Origin: Deltaproteobacteria bacterium
Lineage (GTDB): Bacteria > Desulfobacterota > Binatia > HRBIN30 > CADEER01
Length of the DNA: 64,000 bases
Direction of reading: 5' to 3'
Assembly: GCA_029262455.1 (NCBI GenBank)
Contig: JAJCZJ010000126.1
Location: 39,696 to 103,695, forward strand
The position numbers and the translations under genes are program-made. The notes beneath the pieces were generated by a model. It was not told the DNA's origin. It made no database searches and worked only from the letters and a program-made list of their open reading frames with translations. Of this stretch, positions 34,331 to 43,456 are shown piece by piece; within the stretch, counting starts at the first letter, position 1; the number at the start of each line of letters is the position of its first letter.

Positions 34331-36238
34331 ATGGCAAGGCGCAATTACTCAAACTGGTATGTCATGCCGCGTGGAGCGCTCGAGCTGGGTACGGCCTCAA
34401 AGTACCTGGCTTCCGAGGGACCTTCGACGGACTACTTCGTCACGGACGCGGAGCTGGTGCAGTTCAACCACGAGTCGGCACGGTCGAGAATTCGTTCGAT
34501 CAGCTTTCTCTTGTTGGTTGCGTTTGCCGTAGAGTATGGCGTCGAAGGCGGCGCGGCTCCTCTTGGCGTGTCCCTTTGGGGGCTTACGGGCCCCTGTGTG
34601 ATCGGGTTGCTGCTCTCTTTCGCTGTCCTATCGGGGTCTTGGAACCATCGGGCTCCGTGGAGTGCCTACTACATCCAGATGGCGGTAGACCTGATCATTT
34701 TGACCGCTGGGATCCACGCGTCGGCGAGCGGCCCCGCGGCGATTGCGGCGAGGATCATCTACGTAACGATCATCGTCCCGCCCAATCTCATTTCGCTTCG
34801 GTCTGGGATCGTGGCGACGGTCGGCGCAATCCTATCGCATTTGGTGCTCATCGCCCTTGAATATGGAGTAGCCGTTGAGTCGTTCTTTGCCGGGGCTCCC
34901 ATTGTTCCGGTGGTTTCCTTCATCCTCGTTGCCCTCATGGCGTCGGCTTACGGAGGCTATATCGGGGAAAGCAACGGGAAGTTGCTACAGCTTGCGGAGA
35001 ATCTGGAACACAGTAGGACCCGGCTGGCCAGTTTGCTCAATCTTGCGCAGTCGCTGAACTCTTCGTCGGAAGCCGAGGATCTGTTCGCCTTGGTCAACAC
35101 TTCGGCGTTGCGAGAATTTCGAGCGGATTGGTGTGCAACCTACCGCGTCGACATGGGCCGCGGAGTGTTGACGCTTGCGACCGCCAGTGACGGGGGGCGT
35201 GTGGCGGCGCCGCCGGAACTGGCGATTGCAGAGTGGCCTTACTTCGAACGAATGGCCCGCGATGCGGTGATCTTTCTGGGGCCCGAAGATGAGCCGATCG
35301 ATTGGTTGCCCTGTCCCGACGGGCTCTCGACTTTCGTACTTGCGGGGTTGATTCGTCGCGGTGAACCGCTGGGGTTCCTCGTGCTCGGCTACCGCGGTGA
35401 TCGGCCGAGCTTTAATGAGGTCGAAATCGAGCAAATCTCGGCGGTTGCCGAACACGCGACCTCGGCTCTACACAATGTACAGCTTCTCGAAGAAGCGCGC
35501 GAGGCAAGCGCAATGAAGTCGGAGTTTCTTTCGACGGTCTCACACGAGCTACGGACACCACTCAATGTGATCCTGGGGTACGCCAGTATCCTTCATGAGG
35601 AAGGGGTGGGGCCGCTCAATGCCGAGCAGCGCGATCTATTCGAGCGCATTGATGCTCAGGCACGCGACCTCAATGAACTCATCGAGTCGGTGTTGAGAGT
35701 TGGGCAAATCGAGAACGGGCGCGACCAGGTCGTCTCGACGTTGGTCGACGTCGGTCGTCTGAGGTCCACGATTGCCACTTCTGTTGAGAACCTACCGTGC
35801 CCGGAAGGCGTGCGATTATGCTGGCGTGGTGGCGAGAACCTTTGCGGAGAGATTGAGACTGACGAATCGAAGGTTGCCTTGGTGGTGCGCAATCTGATCG
35901 GCAATGCCTTCAAGTTCACCAACGAGGGCGAGGTCGTCGTGACGTTCGAAGCCGATGAGGAAGAGCTGATGATCAACGTGGCGGACAGTGGTCCGGGGAT
36001 TGCCGAGGAGCAGATGCCGCGTATTTTCGAGATGTTTCGGCAGGCCGAGCGAGATCCAGGGGCGCCGCATCCCAAGGGAGTCGGGCTCGGCCTGTACATT
36101 GTTGACCAGACCGTGCGCCGCCTCGGTGGGACCATCGAAGTATCGAGCGAGCTCGGTGTCGGGACGACGTTTTCGGTGCGCCTCGGAGGCTTTGTCTCAC
36201 TCGGGACTGGTCGCGCCGCCCTGGCGGCCTCGGCCTGA
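34331..36238 (+). CDS. Membrane sensor histidine kinase with GAF domain
   Basis: About 635 residues from the ATG at 34331, with GGAG nearby; the 727-residue track start is an unsupported extension. Six membrane helices fall at about residues 55-215 (for example LLLVAFAVEYGVEGG and VVSFILVALMASAYGGYIG). A GAF domain follows at about 235-380. HisKA has EFLSTVSHELRTPLNVILGY near 398, and HATPase_c has NLIGNAFKFTNEG, DSGPGI and GVGLGLYIVDQTV. No response regulator is adjacent. It shares the six-helix-GAF-kinase plan of the protein at 7007-9241. Confidence 0.87.
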   Translation: MARRNYSNWYVMPRGALELGTASKYLASEGPSTDYFVTDAELVQFNHESARSRIRSISFLLLVAFAVEYGVEGGAAPLGVSLWGLTGPCVIGLLLSFAVLSGSWNHRAPWSAYYIQMAVDLIILTAGIHASASGPAAIAARIIYVTIIVPPNLISLRSGIVATVGAILSHLVLIALEYGVAVESFFAGAPIVPVVSFILVALMASAYGGYIGESNGKLLQLAENLEHSRTRLASLLNLAQSLNSSSEAEDLFALVNTSALREFRADWCATYRVDMGRGVLTLATASDGGRVAAPPELAIAEWPYFERMARDAVIFLGPEDEPIDWLPCPDGLSTFVLAGLIRRGEPLGFLVLGYRGDRPSFNEVEIEQISAVAEHATSALHNVQLLEEAREASAMKSEFLSTVSHELRTPLNVILGYASILHEEGVGPLNAEQRDLFERIDAQARDLNELIESVLRVGQIENGRDQVVSTLVDVGRLRSTIATSVENLPCPEGVRLCWRGGENLCGEIETDESKVALVVRNLIGNAFKFTNEGEVVVTFEADEEELMINVADSGPGIAEEQMPRIFEMFRQAERDPGAPHPKGVGLGLYIVDQTVRRLGGTIEVSSELGVGTTFSVRLGGFVSLGTGRAALAASA

Positions 36239-36309
36239 GTCAAGTCGGCCGCCGCTCCCTGCGGTGGCGGGGTGATCCAATGATGCGCTGCTACGAAGAG
36301 GGCGTGTCC

Positions 36310-37554
36310 TCAAGCTGCGACGTTGGAGCGCTTGAGCTTGTAGCGGATCGGTAGATGCTTCATGCCGCCCACCAGCGCAGAGTGCAGGCGGTCGACCGGT
36401 CCCGTCAGCTCGATCTCGGCGATTCTCGGCAGTAGATGGCGGTACGCGAACTCCATTTCGAGTCGCGCGACGTGTGCGCCCAAACAAAAGTGCTCACCGG
36501 TCCCGAATGCGAGGTGTGGATTGGGCGAACGGTCGACGCGAAACGAGAATGGATCTTCGAACACGTCTTCGTCGCGGTTGGCCGACGGATAGAAGAGAGC
36601 GAGAGCTTCGCCTGCTTTGATGGTCTTGTCCCGGAGCTTGAAGTCTCGACTGGCAGTTCGCCCGAAGTGAATGATCGGACTGGTCCAGCGGATGATCTCT
36701 TCGACCGCAGAAGGTATCAGACTCGGGTCGGCCTGGAGCTTGCGCAGCTGATCCTGGTGCTGGATTAGCGCCAACATCCCGCCCGAGGTTGCGTTGCGCG
36801 TCGTCTCGTTGCCGGCGACGACGATGATCAGGCAGAAGGTGAGAATGTCCATCTCCGGCAATGGCTTGCCGTCGACTTCGAGCGAGCTGAACATTGAAGT
36901 GAGGTCGTCGGAAGGATTCTTTTTCTTCTCTTTGACCAAGTCTGTGAAGTACATGAACAACTCGGTCATGGTTTCCATCGCCGCTTCGGCCGAGGTTTTG
37001 CCCTCCACCTGGAAGTCGGGGTCTTCTGCCCCGATGATCCGATTGGTCCAATCGAACAGAAGATTCCAGTCCGCCTTTGGCACGCCGAGCAGCCAAGCGA
37101 TGACGGCGATCGGCAAAGGTGCGGAGACCTTCTCGACGAAATCGCATTCGCCCTCGTCGCTTTCCTCGACGAGCGCATCGACGATTTCGCGAGCGATGAC
37201 TTCGATCTCGTGATGCCACGGTCGCAGTCGGCCGGGAGTGAAGCGCTTGTTGATGAGCTTGCGGTAGATCCCGTGCTTTGGCGGATCGAGTTGGATCAGG
37301 GTTGGCGGAAAGTCATCCGGATTCTCGTCTTTGTGTTGGATGACCAGACGAGGGCCACTTTGAAAGTCGTTCGGGTGCCGGCCGACGGTGACGATATCCT
37401 CGTATTTGGTGACCGCCCAAAACGGAATGCCCTCGGTGCGATCGAACCAGTGAACAGGCTCTTCTTTGCGCAACCGAGTCCAAAGCTCGTGAGGATATCC
37501 GTGCTCTGCGTAGTGAGCTGGGTGTACGAAGTTGAAGTCCGCCGGCACTGTCAT
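36310..37554 (-). CDS. Cytochrome P450
   Basis: A 414-residue soluble P450, taking the ATG at 37554 (MTVPADFNF). The track's extra 49 residues lie in the promoter. The I-helix AGNETTRN lies near residue 245, ExxR is within EEIIRW, and the heme-binding loop FGTGEHFCLGAH has the thiolate Cys at about 357. The general sequence recalls bacterial families that hydroxylate sterol side chains, terpenes or long alkyl chains (CYP124/125/142-like), but the family number cannot be set by eye. It needs ferredoxin and reductase partners not present nearby. It is convergent with the histidine kinase. Confidence 0.92.
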   Translation of the reverse strand: MTVPADFNFVHPAHYAEHGYPHELWTRLRKEEPVHWFDRTEGIPFWAVTKYEDIVTVGRHPNDFQSGPRLVIQHKDENPDDFPPTLIQLDPPKHGIYRKLINKRFTPGRLRPWHHEIEVIAREIVDALVEESDEGECDFVEKVSAPLPIAVIAWLLGVPKADWNLLFDWTNRIIGAEDPDFQVEGKTSAEAAMETMTELFMYFTDLVKEKKKNPSDDLTSMFSSLEVDGKPLPEMDILTFCLIIVVAGNETTRNATSGGMLALIQHQDQLRKLQADPSLIPSAVEEIIRWTSPIIHFGRTASRDFKLRDKTIKAGEALALFYPSANRDEDVFEDPFSFRVDRSPNPHLAFGTGEHFCLGAHVARLEMEFAYRHLLPRIAEIELTGPVDRLHSALVGGMKHLPIRYKLKRSNVAA

Positions 37555-37672
37555 GGGTCCGCTCCGAAAGTGTGAATCCGAGAACTCTAGCGCGGACTCG
37601 CCAAAGGTCCAAGCGCTGATAGCCCCAAGGTGGGTGTGGGCAGTCCCAACGGTATCGAACCAATCGACGTCG

Positions 37673-38722
37673 CTATCGCGGCGGTACCTTCCACGTTTCA
37701 CCGATGGCCAAGATTGGTGCCCGAGCAGGATCTACACCCTCATCTTTGATGACGACACGGAGATCTTTGGCGGCCTGATCGATCGGCTCGTGGGTCAGAT
37801 CGAAGGTTCCCCAGTGCATCGGGAGCATATATCTCGCGCCGAGGTCGAGAAATGCCTGATAGGCCTCGCGCGGGTTGACGTGTTGGTAGGCCATGAACCA
37901 GCGCGGTTCGTAAGCGCCGATTGGCAGCAGGGCGACATCGATTTCGAACACTCGACCGTACTCGGCGAAGCCGTGGAAGTAGCCGGTGTCACCGGCGAAG
38001 TAGTAGCGATGTTCACCGGAGTCGAGCAGCCACGAGCACCATAGGCTGGCGTTGGAGGAGAACCCAAAGCGCCGCGACCAATGTTGCGACGGCAAACAGG
38101 TGATGCTCCAACGGCCGCGCCTTGCGGTCTCCCACCAATCGAGCTCGGTGACGTTGGGGCGGCCGCGGTCGCGGAACCAATCCGCGAGTCCCGCCGGGAC
38201 GAACCAGTGAACCGTCTCGGGCAAGTTGTCGACTGCGAAGGCGTCGAGATGATCGTAGTGGCTGTGTGAGATGACGGCGAACGCATCGCTCGGCACCGCT
38301 TCGATTGGAATGCCGGGAGGAAAAGCGCGCGCCGGTACCAGTGCCCGCTTGCCGAAGTGGGGATCGGTGAGCACGACGTCGTCGCCGTCGTGGATGGCGA
38401 AGCTAGCATGGCCGATCCAGGTGATCTCGGGCTGCGCCGCGATGCCACTCAAACTCGCGCCGTCATTGTCGATCGTCTCGACCTGCGGCGGTCCCGCGGA
38501 TTTGAATGGGCTCCTAGAGAGGACGAATTTCATGAGATCGATGAATCCGGTCGGCATCGGGTGCCACGGATTGAAGTACCGCCCGTTTCGCTGGTGCTCG
38601 GCGTAGAGCGATTCGCGTGTGGCCGCTGGTACCTCGACGTCTTCGTCCGGTGAATAGGAGAAGCCGAAGGGGAAGCCGCTGAACGCCAGGCTTGTTGCAA
38701 TCAGGACGAGAATCGGACGCAT
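37673..38722 (-). CDS. NAPE-PLD-like metallo-beta-lactamase-fold hydrolase
   Basis: A 349-residue protein with an N-terminal signal or anchor (ILVLIATSLAFSGFPFGFSY). It starts with FNPWHPMPTGFIDLMKF, then the metallo-beta-lactamase fold with the zinc motif SHSHYDHLD, TCLPSQHWS, FAGDTGY and MLPMHWGTF. This set matches the N-acyl-phosphatidylethanolamine phospholipase D/RomA branch, implying phosphodiester cleavage of an envelope lipid, though substrates in bacteria vary. It ends 118 bases before the P450 start on the same strand and may share its transcript. Confidence 0.85.
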   Translation of the reverse strand: MRPILVLIATSLAFSGFPFGFSYSPDEDVEVPAATRESLYAEHQRNGRYFNPWHPMPTGFIDLMKFVLSRSPFKSAGPPQVETIDNDGASLSGIAAQPEITWIGHASFAIHDGDDVVLTDPHFGKRALVPARAFPPGIPIEAVPSDAFAVISHSHYDHLDAFAVDNLPETVHWFVPAGLADWFRDRGRPNVTELDWWETARRGRWSITCLPSQHWSRRFGFSSNASLWCSWLLDSGEHRYYFAGDTGYFHGFAEYGRVFEIDVALLPIGAYEPRWFMAYQHVNPREAYQAFLDLGARYMLPMHWGTFDLTHEPIDQAAKDLRVVIKDEGVDPARAPILAIGETWKVPPR

Positions 38723-38854
38723 AGACTCAGGCTAGCGAGCTGGGTGCCGCGACGCCAGTCTGAGATTGCCGGGCAACCGCCCCGGTGGTTGTCCGATTGA
38801 CCAAGCAAGCGCATTCGGCGACAAGGACACGGTTCCGGGAAGGGGATAGATAAA

Positions 38855-39853
38855 ATGATGCGATCCATGATGCGAGTTCATGCGACCCACTTGGGCCTGG
38901 TAGCGGCTATGAGCATTCTGGTGGCTTGTGGCGACGACGACGGCGGCGGTGCGCCGGCCGCTACACCGACCGCGACACCGTCCTTGACAGTCGCGCCGAC
39001 AGCGACTCCGGTGCCGGCGCCGGATCTAATTACATTTGAAAGCTTTGACCTGCGCCCGGAAGGGATCGAGTACGACGTGTTCCGCGGGCAGTTCGTCGTC
39101 GGATCGACGACTCAGGGGGCGATCCAGAATGTCAGCGACGACGGTACGCTCTCTACGGTGATCGCGGACCCTGGTTTGGCGAGCACGGTCGGTACGCATC
39201 TGGATCGCGAAAGCGGACTTTTGTACGTGGCGGGCGCATTCTCTGAAACCAACAAGATTGGCCTTGGGGTCTACGATCTCGAAGCGGGGGAAGTTGTTCG
39301 TGTTGTCGACCTTTCACCCGTAGCGCCAGTCGATCGGCCGCACCTTGCCAACGATGTCGTCGTCGACAGCGCTGGTACAGCGTATGTCACGGACACTTTT
39401 GCCGGCGCGGTCTACGCGGTTGCGGCAGGGACCGTATCGGTGCTGCTGGCGGACCCTGCACTCTCGCTCGCCAATGGTATTGAGATCGTCAACGACGAAG
39501 TGTTGTTGGTGGCGCGCATTGGTGGGACGAACCTGGTGCGGATTCCCATCGACGATCCCGAATCGTTCGAGTTGGTGGCTTCTGATGTCGATGTCTCTGG
39601 TGATGGGATCATCTTTACGCCAGAGGGTGATCTGGTCGTGGTGACGATTGGCGGGCCGGCGTCGGTCATCCTCCTGAGCAGCGACGACGACTGGCGCACC
39701 GCCTCGTTGGAGGGGACGTGGGATAGCTCACAAGTCGTCGGCACGACGCCGACGACGGCGGCGATCCGCGGCAACGACGTGTTCGTCGTTTTTGCGCGCG
39801 TTTTGGAGAACGACGTCAGTCGCTACGACATTGAGCGAGTCGAGTTCGAGTGA
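38855..39853 (+). CDS. Beta-propeller (SMP-30/NHL-like) lipoprotein
   Basis: A 332-residue protein with a lipobox (AMSILVAC) and cleavage before the Cys at about residue 25. An Asp/Gly and Pro/Thr-rich spacer (TPTATPSLTVAPTATPVPAP) is followed by a propeller of repeating four-stranded blades resembling SMP-30/gluconolactonase proteins: LRPEGIEYDVFRGQFVVGST, LANDVVVDSAGTAYVTDTFA and SLANGIEIVNDEVLLVARIG. AAGGGG lies just upstream of the ATG. The stop overlaps the start of the beta-lactamase-fold gene, so the two may be co-expressed. The catalytic metal residues are not evident, so a binding role is possible. Confidence 0.72.
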   Translation: MMRSMMRVHATHLGLVAAMSILVACGDDDGGGAPAATPTATPSLTVAPTATPVPAPDLITFESFDLRPEGIEYDVFRGQFVVGSTTQGAIQNVSDDGTLSTVIADPGLASTVGTHLDRESGLLYVAGAFSETNKIGLGVYDLEAGEVVRVVDLSPVAPVDRPHLANDVVVDSAGTAYVTDTFAGAVYAVAAGTVSVLLADPALSLANGIEIVNDEVLLVARIGGTNLVRIPIDDPESFELVASDVDVSGDGIIFTPEGDLVVVTIGGPASVILLSSDDDWRTASLEGTWDSSQVVGTTPTTAAIRGNDVFVVFARVLENDVSRYDIERVEFE

Positions 39854-41109
39854 TGTCGACAAAGAATCGTAGCGAAAGAAAGAGTGTTGCGATGTCCGAG
39901 GCGAAGCGGCTCGGCTTTGATCCGGACCGGTTGGCTCGGGTCGATGCCCATCTCCTCGAGAACTACATCGCACCCGGCAAGATCGCCGGTGCGCTGACGC
40001 TGGTCGCTCGCGGCGGCGAAGTGGCCCACCTGTCGCCACTCGGCTTGATGGATATCGAGCGCGGCAAGGCGATGCGCGACGATACGATTTTTCGCATTTA
40101 TTCAATGACGAAGCCGATTACTTCCGTCGCTCTCATGATGTTGTTTGAGGAGGGACGTTTTCGGCTCTCCGATCCGGTGCACAAATTCATTCCGTCGTTT
40201 GCAGACTTGGGTGTGTACTCGATGGGCCAGTACCCGATGTTTGTCACGACACCGGTCGAAAAGCCGATGACGATCCACAACCTGCTGACCCACATGTCGG
40301 GCCTGACCTACGGGTTCATGTACAAGGGGAACGTCGATGCCGCCTATCGCGCCCTCGATATCGATGGCGTCAAGCCTGGTGCAACTCTGGCCGACCGTAT
40401 CGAGACCCTGGCAACGCTTCCTCTCGAATTTTCGCCGGGCGAGGCCTGGAACTATTCCGTTTCGACCGATGTGGTCGGGCACTTGGTCGAGCGAATCTCA
40501 GGCAAGAGTCTCGACGTATTCATACGCGAGCGCATCACTGAACCGCTCGGGATGAAGGACACCGGTTTTACCGTTCGCGATTCTGAGCTCGAGCGGTTTG
40601 CCGCCAACTACACGCGGCGTCCCGACAAGACCTTGAAGCTGATCGACGATCCCTTGGGGGAAAGCTTCTGGACTGGCGAGAAGACATTTTTCTCCGGAGG
40701 CGGCGGGCTGGTGTCGACAGCATCCGATTATCTGCGCTTCTGCAGGGCCATGTTGGGCGGAGGCGAACTCGACGGCGCGCGGATTTTGGGCCGCAAGACG
40801 GTCGAGCTGATGACCTGCAACCACTTGCCCGGAGGGCAGGACCTCACCCAGGTCACGACCGGGCTGTTCTCAGAAGCGGACAACGAAGGCACAGGATTCG
40901 GTCTCGGATTTTCGGTTCATCTCGATCCCGCGCGCAGCGGTTCGCTTGGCTCGCCCGGGGAATTTGCCTGGGGTGGCATGGCCAGTACCGCATTTTGGAT
41001 CGACCCGGTCGAGGATCTGATCGTCGTGTTCATGACGCAGTTGGTGCCGTCGCGAACCTTCGACTTCCGAGGGCAGCTGCGGGGGATTGTGTACTCGTCG
41101 TTGGTCTAG
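39853..41109 (+). CDS. Class C beta-lactamase-fold serine hydrolase (EstB-like esterase)
   Basis: About 418 residues; the ATG at 39853 overlaps the previous stop (TGATG). An internal ATG at 39892 (MSEAKRLGF) is a good alternative. The catalytic SxxK is IYSMTKPITSVAL and the YxN/S-type motif is WNYSVSTDVVGHLVE. HxG-like FAWGGMASTAFWIDP is near the end. There is no signal peptide, unlike true AmpC, so it is likely a cytoplasmic esterase or lactonase acting on a short acyl ester. It probably forms a two-gene unit with the propeller lipoprotein. Confidence 0.88.
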   Translation: MSTKNRSERKSVAMSEAKRLGFDPDRLARVDAHLLENYIAPGKIAGALTLVARGGEVAHLSPLGLMDIERGKAMRDDTIFRIYSMTKPITSVALMMLFEEGRFRLSDPVHKFIPSFADLGVYSMGQYPMFVTTPVEKPMTIHNLLTHMSGLTYGFMYKGNVDAAYRALDIDGVKPGATLADRIETLATLPLEFSPGEAWNYSVSTDVVGHLVERISGKSLDVFIRERITEPLGMKDTGFTVRDSELERFAANYTRRPDKTLKLIDDPLGESFWTGEKTFFSGGGGLVSTASDYLRFCRAMLGGGELDGARILGRKTVELMTCNHLPGGQDLTQVTTGLFSEADNEGTGFGLGFSVHLDPARSGSLGSPGEFAWGGMASTAFWIDPVEDLIVVFMTQLVPSRTFDFRGQLRGIVYSSLV

Positions 41110-41142
41110 TGTGGCGGCGATCGTGGTTGGTTCGGTGCCGCG

Positions 41143-42189
41143 CTACCATTCCGTGGCGAAACCCTCGAACTCGCACGGAATGGACTGCAGGTCGCGTACG
41201 ACCTCTTGCTGCAATCCGGCCTTGGTCTTGTCGGAGAACCACATCAGCAGCGAATCGGTCAGTCCGCCGTAGCGCTTCTCCACGGCCGACTTGAGATTGT
41301 CGTAGGTGCCGACTGCGGCGAACTCGTGCAGGACTTCGTCGCTGACTTCTTTGGACATTTCGTTCCACAGTCCCTTCTTCGCCATTTCGTGCAGCTTCAT
41401 GCCGAGATCCACCCAGCCGTGTGGTTCGAAGACGACGTGGTAGGTTCTGGTGGCGCCGTAAAAGGCGACGCGGTAGCGCAGGGTCTCGAGCTGTTTTGCG
41501 ACTTCCTCTTCGGTTTCTCCGGTGGCTACGAAACCGCCGCCGGAGATGTGAAAATTGCGGCGATCGATTTTGGATTTGGACAATCCTTCATTGAGCGCCG
41601 GTAGGGCGATCTCTTCGAGGTACTTGCGGGTGGCGAAGCCGTGCAGCTTGACGCCATCGCAGATACGGCCGGCCATTCGAATCATGGCGGGGCGCACGGC
41701 CGCGGTCGCCACCGGGATCGGCGCGAGACCGGTGGGCTTCGGCGAAAACTCCGGTGTCATCAGCGTGAAGTTGTAGTGCTCGCCCTCGAACGACAGCTTC
41801 TCTTGTTTTTCCCAGCAACGCCAAATGGCTCGTAGCGCTTGGACATACTCGCGCATGCGTGGCACCGGCGGACTCCACGGCACGCTGAAGCGACGTTCGT
41901 TGTGGCCCTTTACTTGTGAACCGAGGCCGAGAAACATCCGTCCGCCCGACTCGGTGTGGAGGTCCCATGCGGTATTGGCGACGACCATCGGCGAACGAGG
42001 GAAGGCCACGGCGATATTGGTCCCGATGCGGATGCGCTCGGTGGCCTTGGCGGTGAAGGCCAAGGGGATGAATGGATCGTGATCGATCTCGCTGCTGAGT
42101 ACGAGGTCGAATCCGGCCTCTTCGGCCGCCCGCGCGGCGGGCCCGATCGAGTTCCAGTCGCCCAAGTTTACGTATGATTCGACCTGCAT
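41143..42189 (-). CDS. LLM-class flavin/F420-dependent oxidoreductase (TIGR03617-like)
   Basis: A 348-residue TIM-barrel protein with AAGGAG before its ATG. Luciferase-like monooxygenase features are seen: GPAARAAEEAGFDLVLSSEI, TERIRIGTNIAVAFPRSP, ESGGRMFLGLGSQVKGHNER, and later ICDGVKLHGFATRKYLEE. The SQVKGHxERRFSxPW stretch marks an F420-dependent subgroup known in mycobacteria and other lipid degraders. It is the last gene of a leftward set with the CoA transferase and thioesterase. It would perform a hydride transfer or oxygenation in the same pathway. Confidence 0.88.
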   Translation of the reverse strand: MQVESYVNLGDWNSIGPAARAAEEAGFDLVLSSEIDHDPFIPLAFTAKATERIRIGTNIAVAFPRSPMVVANTAWDLHTESGGRMFLGLGSQVKGHNERRFSVPWSPPVPRMREYVQALRAIWRCWEKQEKLSFEGEHYNFTLMTPEFSPKPTGLAPIPVATAAVRPAMIRMAGRICDGVKLHGFATRKYLEEIALPALNEGLSKSKIDRRNFHISGGGFVATGETEEEVAKQLETLRYRVAFYGATRTYHVVFEPHGWVDLGMKLHEMAKKGLWNEMSKEVSDEVLHEFAAVGTYDNLKSAVEKRYGGLTDSLLMWFSDKTKAGLQQEVVRDLQSIPCEFEGFATEW

Positions 42190-42225
42190 GGGTTCTCCTT
42201 CGGCCTGCGTTGGGCCGGTCCTAGC

Positions 42226-43386
42226 TCAGCCGATGACGCCGGCCTCGCGCAGCGTGACGATCTCGTCGTCGGCGAAGCCGTTTTCGCGAAGTACTGTGTC
42301 CGTGTCGGCCCCGGGGTATATCGGTGATCGACTGGGTTGTCCGGGGGTGCGGCTCATACGAGGCGTTGGTCGTAGCTCTGGAACTTCGCCGGTTGAAAGG
42401 AACGATCCACGGGCTCGGTTGTGCGGGTGATCGAGTGCTTCGGTGAAGTTCAGCACCGGAGCAAAGCAAGCGTCGGTACCTTCTAGGATCTCGCACCACT
42501 GGTCGCGTGTTTTGGTCCGCAGTACCTCGGCGAAGCGCTGGCGCAACTCGGGCCAGTGCGCCTGGTCGTTTTGGTCCGGAAGCTCCTCACCTGCGAGTCC
42601 GACTTTCTCGAGAAACAGCGCGTAGAAGTGCGGCTCGATCGGGGCGATGCTGACGTACTTGCCGTCGGCGGTTTCGTAGATGTTGTAGAAGGGTGCGCCG
42701 CCGTCGAAGAAGTTCGTGCCGCGCGCATCGGTGTGCATTCCCATCTTATGCATCGCGTAGAAGGTTGCGACGATGGCCATGACTCCGTCGGTCATCGCCG
42801 CGTCGACGACTTGGCCACGGCCGGACTGGCGCGCCTCGAGGAGAGCGCAGACGACACCGTACGCGAGGTGTAGGCCGCCGCCGGCAAAGTCGCCGAGGAT
42901 CTGTAGAAGCGGAACAGGCGCTCCATCGCGCGGACCGATGGCGTGGCTGATGCCGGTGATCGCCTCGTAGTTGAGAGAATGTCCCGCGGCCTGGGATAGT
43001 GGCCCGTCCTGGCCCCAACCCGTGAGTCGGCCAAAGACGATACGCGGGTTGCGCCCCAAGAGGACGTCTGGGCCCAGGCCGAGGCGCTCTGCGACGCCAG
43101 GGCGAAACGACTCGAGGAAAACGTCGGCATCTTCGGTGAGTCGCAGCACAGTTTCGATGCCACGTTCGCTCTTCAAGTCGACGGCGATCGAGCGCCGTCC
43201 GCGGTCCCAGAAGTTGTGTGGGCGCTCGGTCTTGTCCTCTGGGACATCGCGCAGGCGTTCGACCCGAATGATCTCAGCGCCCATGTCGGCAAGTCTCAGC
43301 GATCCGTAGGGCAGGGCCCCCATGCCGGCGAGCTCGATGATTTTCGTCCCGGCGAGAGGTCCTTGTCCGGCGTTGTTCGGCTTCAA
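42226..43386 (-). CDS. CaiB/BaiF CoA-transferase family, probably alpha-methylacyl-CoA racemase
   Basis: A 386-residue protein. Translation starts at a TTG at 43386, with AAGGA ten bases upstream. It has GTKIIELAGMGALPYGSLRLADMG, NPRIVFGRLTGWGQDGPLSQ, AGHSLNYEAITG with the catalytic His, LGDFAGGGLHLAYGV with Asp, and GQVVDAAMTDG. The HSLNY and GDxAGGG pattern favours AMACR over true CoA transferases. AMACR inverts 2-methylacyl-CoA stereochemistry so that branched side chains of sterols or isoprenoids can be beta-oxidised. It precedes the LLM gene by 36 bases. Confidence 0.87.
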   Translation of the reverse strand: MKPNNAGQGPLAGTKIIELAGMGALPYGSLRLADMGAEIIRVERLRDVPEDKTERPHNFWDRGRRSIAVDLKSERGIETVLRLTEDADVFLESFRPGVAERLGLGPDVLLGRNPRIVFGRLTGWGQDGPLSQAAGHSLNYEAITGISHAIGPRDGAPVPLLQILGDFAGGGLHLAYGVVCALLEARQSGRGQVVDAAMTDGVMAIVATFYAMHKMGMHTDARGTNFFDGGAPFYNIYETADGKYVSIAPIEPHFYALFLEKVGLAGEELPDQNDQAHWPELRQRFAEVLRTKTRDQWCEILEGTDACFAPVLNFTEALDHPHNRARGSFLSTGEVPELRPTPRMSRTPGQPSRSPIYPGADTDTVLRENGFADDEIVTLREAGVIG

Positions 43387-43416
43387 TTGTCGTTCCTTTA
43401 TTTGAATGGGCGTAGG

Positions 43417-43432
43417 GTAGGCTTCAGCCTAC
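43417..43432. repeat. REP-like palindrome GTAGGCTTCAGCCTAC
   Basis: A 16-base palindrome preceded by GTAGG and followed by CAA. It is flanked by GGGC and GCCC and lies between the thioesterase and CoA-transferase genes. The same unit occurs twice in the 56.6-56.8 kb gap. Confidence 0.75.
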
Positions 43433-43456
43433 CAACGTGCCCAGCACCAGTCCGCG